Positions 62,394 to 64,000 of a stretch of DNA of 64,000 nt are shown here, one piece after another. This stretch comes from Paenibacillus wynnii (GTDB taxonomy: Bacteria; Bacillota; Bacilli; Paenibacillales; Paenibacillaceae). The notes under the pieces were generated by a model. That model saw only the letters and a list, made by a program, of their open reading frames with translations. It searched no databases and was not told the DNA's origin. The stretch spans positions 1,736,001 to 1,800,000 of the forward strand of contig NZ_JQCR01000002.1 in assembly GCF_000757885.1 (NCBI RefSeq). The letters are read 5' to 3'. A program made the position numbers and the translations under genes. The stretch's first letter is position 1. Each line of letters begins with the position of its first letter.

Positions 62394-63228
62394 ATCGAGT
62401 CTTTAGATGTTCCAATAAAGCAGCTATAGTCGAATACTGGGAATGCTGCCACTGCCGCTCTTGTGCATAAGGGTAGTTCCAAACACCGTTATTGTAGGCT
62501 TGATGAATATACTCACCTAGAGCATGCATAACTTCTCCATCGTAATTAAAGTAATTTAATCCCCAGTATAATTCTGCTACTAGATCACCCAAGTTAGAGT
62601 GGAGCGCATACTCGCAATCCTGTATTAAGGAATCTATATTATTGGTCCTAATCTCTTTAGTAAAATAATCTGATTCTACTAGAAAGAAGTGCGTGTTTAC
62701 ATAAATTTCATCTACTCGACTGCCGATTATATTTTGGACAGAAAGCGGTTGTTTTACATCAATGCCCAGTTTTTCACAAAAGAAATTTACCATATAATCG
62801 TAGATTAAAGAGTATCCTTTGACTTTATGAATGACACGATTCAACTCAGCCTCGAATTTCGGGCTTATATCGAACTCAACTTCACTTACTATCTTTCGAT
62901 AATATTGAAGACCTAAATAGGAAAAGAGAATCTGGCTTCGGTCATAAATCCCTAGTTGATGAAGCTCGCTCACTTTATCATCCATGTCTTTTTTTAGCAT
63001 GATTTCCAAAGCGTTACGCCTTAACTTCAGTTGATCCAGTCCCTTAGGCAACAACAAATCATTTAATTCCCTACTGTAACGGGTGAGTATGACATGTAGG
63101 AAAAACAGTTCATCAAATTGATGTTCTGGGTCATGAATTAAGCTGGTCCTATCTATATAGTGACGAAGTCCACTTGCAAGCCTCTGCTTAATAACGTGGA
63201 TGATTTCATCTACAGGCTGCAAAGTCAT
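62377..63228 (-). CDS. Unrecognised helical protein of the TOMM cluster
   Basis: 283 residues, predicted almost all helical, no signal peptide or membrane helix. Segments such as HQFDELFFLHVILTRYSREL, IYDRSQILFSYLGLQYY and NLGDLVAELYWGLNYFNYDGE are distinctive but I cannot assign a family; no catalytic motif is visible. It may be a scaffold, an immunity protein or an enzyme of a new type. ATG at 63228 has AAAGGGGA about seven bases upstream; the in-frame ATG at 63249 lies before that site. It overlaps the M16 gene by 17 bases and starts 23 bases after the previous gene, so it belongs to the cluster operon. Confidence 0.75.
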   Translation of the reverse strand: MTLQPVDEIIHVIKQRLASGLRHYIDRTSLIHDPEHQFDELFFLHVILTRYSRELNDLLLPKGLDQLKLRRNALEIMLKKDMDDKVSELHQLGIYDRSQILFSYLGLQYYRKIVSEVEFDISPKFEAELNRVIHKVKGYSLIYDYMVNFFCEKLGIDVKQPLSVQNIIGSRVDEIYVNTHFFLVESDYFTKEIRTNNIDSLIQDCEYALHSNLGDLVAELYWGLNYFNYDGEVMHALGEYIHQAYNNGVWNYPYAQERQWQHSQYSTIAALLEHLKTRCVLDG

Positions 63229-63251
63229 AAAGCATTCCCCTTTCTTCATTG

Positions 63252-63935
63252 CTATACCTGCAGTACATACTGTGTCATGAGTTTTCCTTCTTGATCAGTG
63301 GCTATGACCATCCAAACACCCGAGCACATGTCTTCTAATAAAAGACTACTCTCAAATACGTTATCACTGTTCCTTTGTGCAGATAGCAAAACATGCTGCC
63401 CCACATTCTGCCATATATGATTGATTTTAAATTGCTCATCTGGGACAGTTGGCCCAGTAATTGTCTTGAATACTAGCCTCCCATCACTTTCCTTAATCTC
63501 GCTACGGATTGAATAAGGTGAAATATCCTTCTCCATAACGGGGTAAGCGACTATATTACTAGCATTGAAGACATAGGTTGTGGAGCTAAAAATATATCCA
63601 TTTTTATCAGAAAGAACCAGATTGAAATATTCTTTGGGTTCTCTTTTTTCGCATACAAACTCAATGGTGTAGATAGATGACTGCTTGATAAATTCGATTG
63701 CATATTTCCTCTCCGGGAAATACACCGTAGCCTTAGATAACAGGTCTTCGTTTCCTTTTGCCGAATGTAGATTAAGACAGCCCTTAACCTTAATGATCTC
63801 TGGGCCCATTTCACTAACATCGAATGTGCAGATAACCTCCGTTCCATAATTACTCATGGAGGTCTGCTCGAACGCGCTCATTAACGCGCATCTATCTCCT
63901 AGATCCTTATTCTCCAACTTGTGCAACACCTGCAT
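63252..63935 (-). CDS. Unrecognised beta-rich protein of the TOMM cluster
   Basis: 227 residues, predicted beta-rich with alternating hydrophobic pattern (TEVICTFDVSEMGPEIIKVKG; YTIEFVCEKREPKEYFNLVLS; VFESSLLLEDMCSGVWMVIATD). It could form two immunoglobulin-like sandwiches. No signal peptide, no motif recognised. ATG at 63935 lies after AAGAAGG; GTG at 63947 is too close to that site. Its start overlaps the end of the gene that runs off the window, which suggests one operon. Confidence 0.7.
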   Translation of the reverse strand: MQVLHKLENKDLGDRCALMSAFEQTSMSNYGTEVICTFDVSEMGPEIIKVKGCLNLHSAKGNEDLLSKATVYFPERKYAIEFIKQSSIYTIEFVCEKREPKEYFNLVLSDKNGYIFSSTTYVFNASNIVAYPVMEKDISPYSIRSEIKESDGRLVFKTITGPTVPDEQFKINHIWQNVGQHVLLSAQRNSDNVFESSLLLEDMCSGVWMVIATDQEGKLMTQYVLQV

Positions 63936-64000
63936 ATTTGCGCACACCCTTCTTCTTTTTTCCTTTGATCAACCAAGCAACCCCAAGCAGAAAAAGTATT
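63907..64000 (-). CDS. C-terminal end of a gene cut off by the window edge (membrane protein)
   Basis: On the minus strand a frame open from the edge reads ILFLLGVAWLIKGKKKKG then VRKYAGVAQVGE and TAA at 63907. A hydrophobic helix followed by a Lys-rich tail suggests the last transmembrane segment of a transporter, protease or similar. It overlaps the next gene by about 28 bases. Only 30 residues are visible, so identity and even coding status are uncertain. Confidence 0.45.
   Translation of the reverse strand, partial: ILFLLGVAWLIKGKKKKGVRKYAGVAQVGE

Overview
The window looks like chromosome from a spore-forming, Gram-positive bacterium of the Paenibacillus type. Evidence from the sequence: moderate GC with Bacillus-style Shine-Dalgarno sites; spore proteins (transglutaminase Tgl, Tlp, two CotF-like coat proteins, a LysM-GH18 YaaH/SleL-like enzyme); a nucleotidase with three SLH domains; the ald/adeR pair; and 52-bp-period intergenic repeats. 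There are no rRNA or tRNA genes, phage genes or insertion sequences that I can see. The genus call is inference.

Left part (1-22.5 kb). A partial histidine phosphatase and a PPOX-fold protein are followed by a five-gene surface polysaccharide operon (three GT2 enzymes, a pyruvyl transferase, a flippase; 1.1-7.0 kb). Next comes an HflX-type ribosome GTPase behind a 12-codon leader ORF and an intrinsic terminator, which looks like antibiotic-sensing attenuation. Mostly housekeeping and spore genes follow: tgl, a lipoprotein, an ArsR/AHSA1 pair, a GGDEF protein, adeR and ald, an M20 amidohydrolase, an aldose epimerase, a threonine-aldolase-like enzyme, udk, tlp and two coat proteins. Two intergenic regions (10.38-10.55 and 17.53-17.81 kb) carry arrays of a 15-bp dyad repeated every 51-52 bp.

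First RiPP-like operon (22.67-27.45 kb). A 56-residue Gly/Asn-rich peptide gene is followed by a nucleotidyltransferase, an HPr-kinase-like protein, a PqqD-type recognition protein, an S26-type signal peptidase and an ABC exporter. This is most of a paeninodin-like lasso cluster but without the lasso cyclase or the transglutaminase-like protease.

Middle part (27.8-53.7 kb). Proline symporter, GNAT, YaaH, a MATE exporter with a terminator in its 5' leader, a GH2 enzyme, two Gfo/Idh/MocA oxidoreductases flanking an AraC regulator, the SLH-anchored double nucleotidase, a circularly permuted GH3 enzyme, a LytTR/DUF3021 pair, a MacB/FtsX-type ABC system, and a junction at about 52.9 kb where a lipoprotein gene and an aldo/keto reductase gene appear to have lost their 3' ends.

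Second RiPP cluster (53.8-64 kb, all minus strand, running off the right edge). This is an azole-forming (TOMM/LAP) cluster: two unrecognised proteins, an M16 peptidase, a YcaO cyclodehydratase, a precursor with five nearly identical 33-residue repeats each carrying a Cys/Thr/Ser-rich core, an ocin-ThiF/F-type leader-binding protein, a SagB-type dehydrogenase and an ABC transporter. The multi-core precursor combined with an M16 peptidase is the most striking feature of the window.
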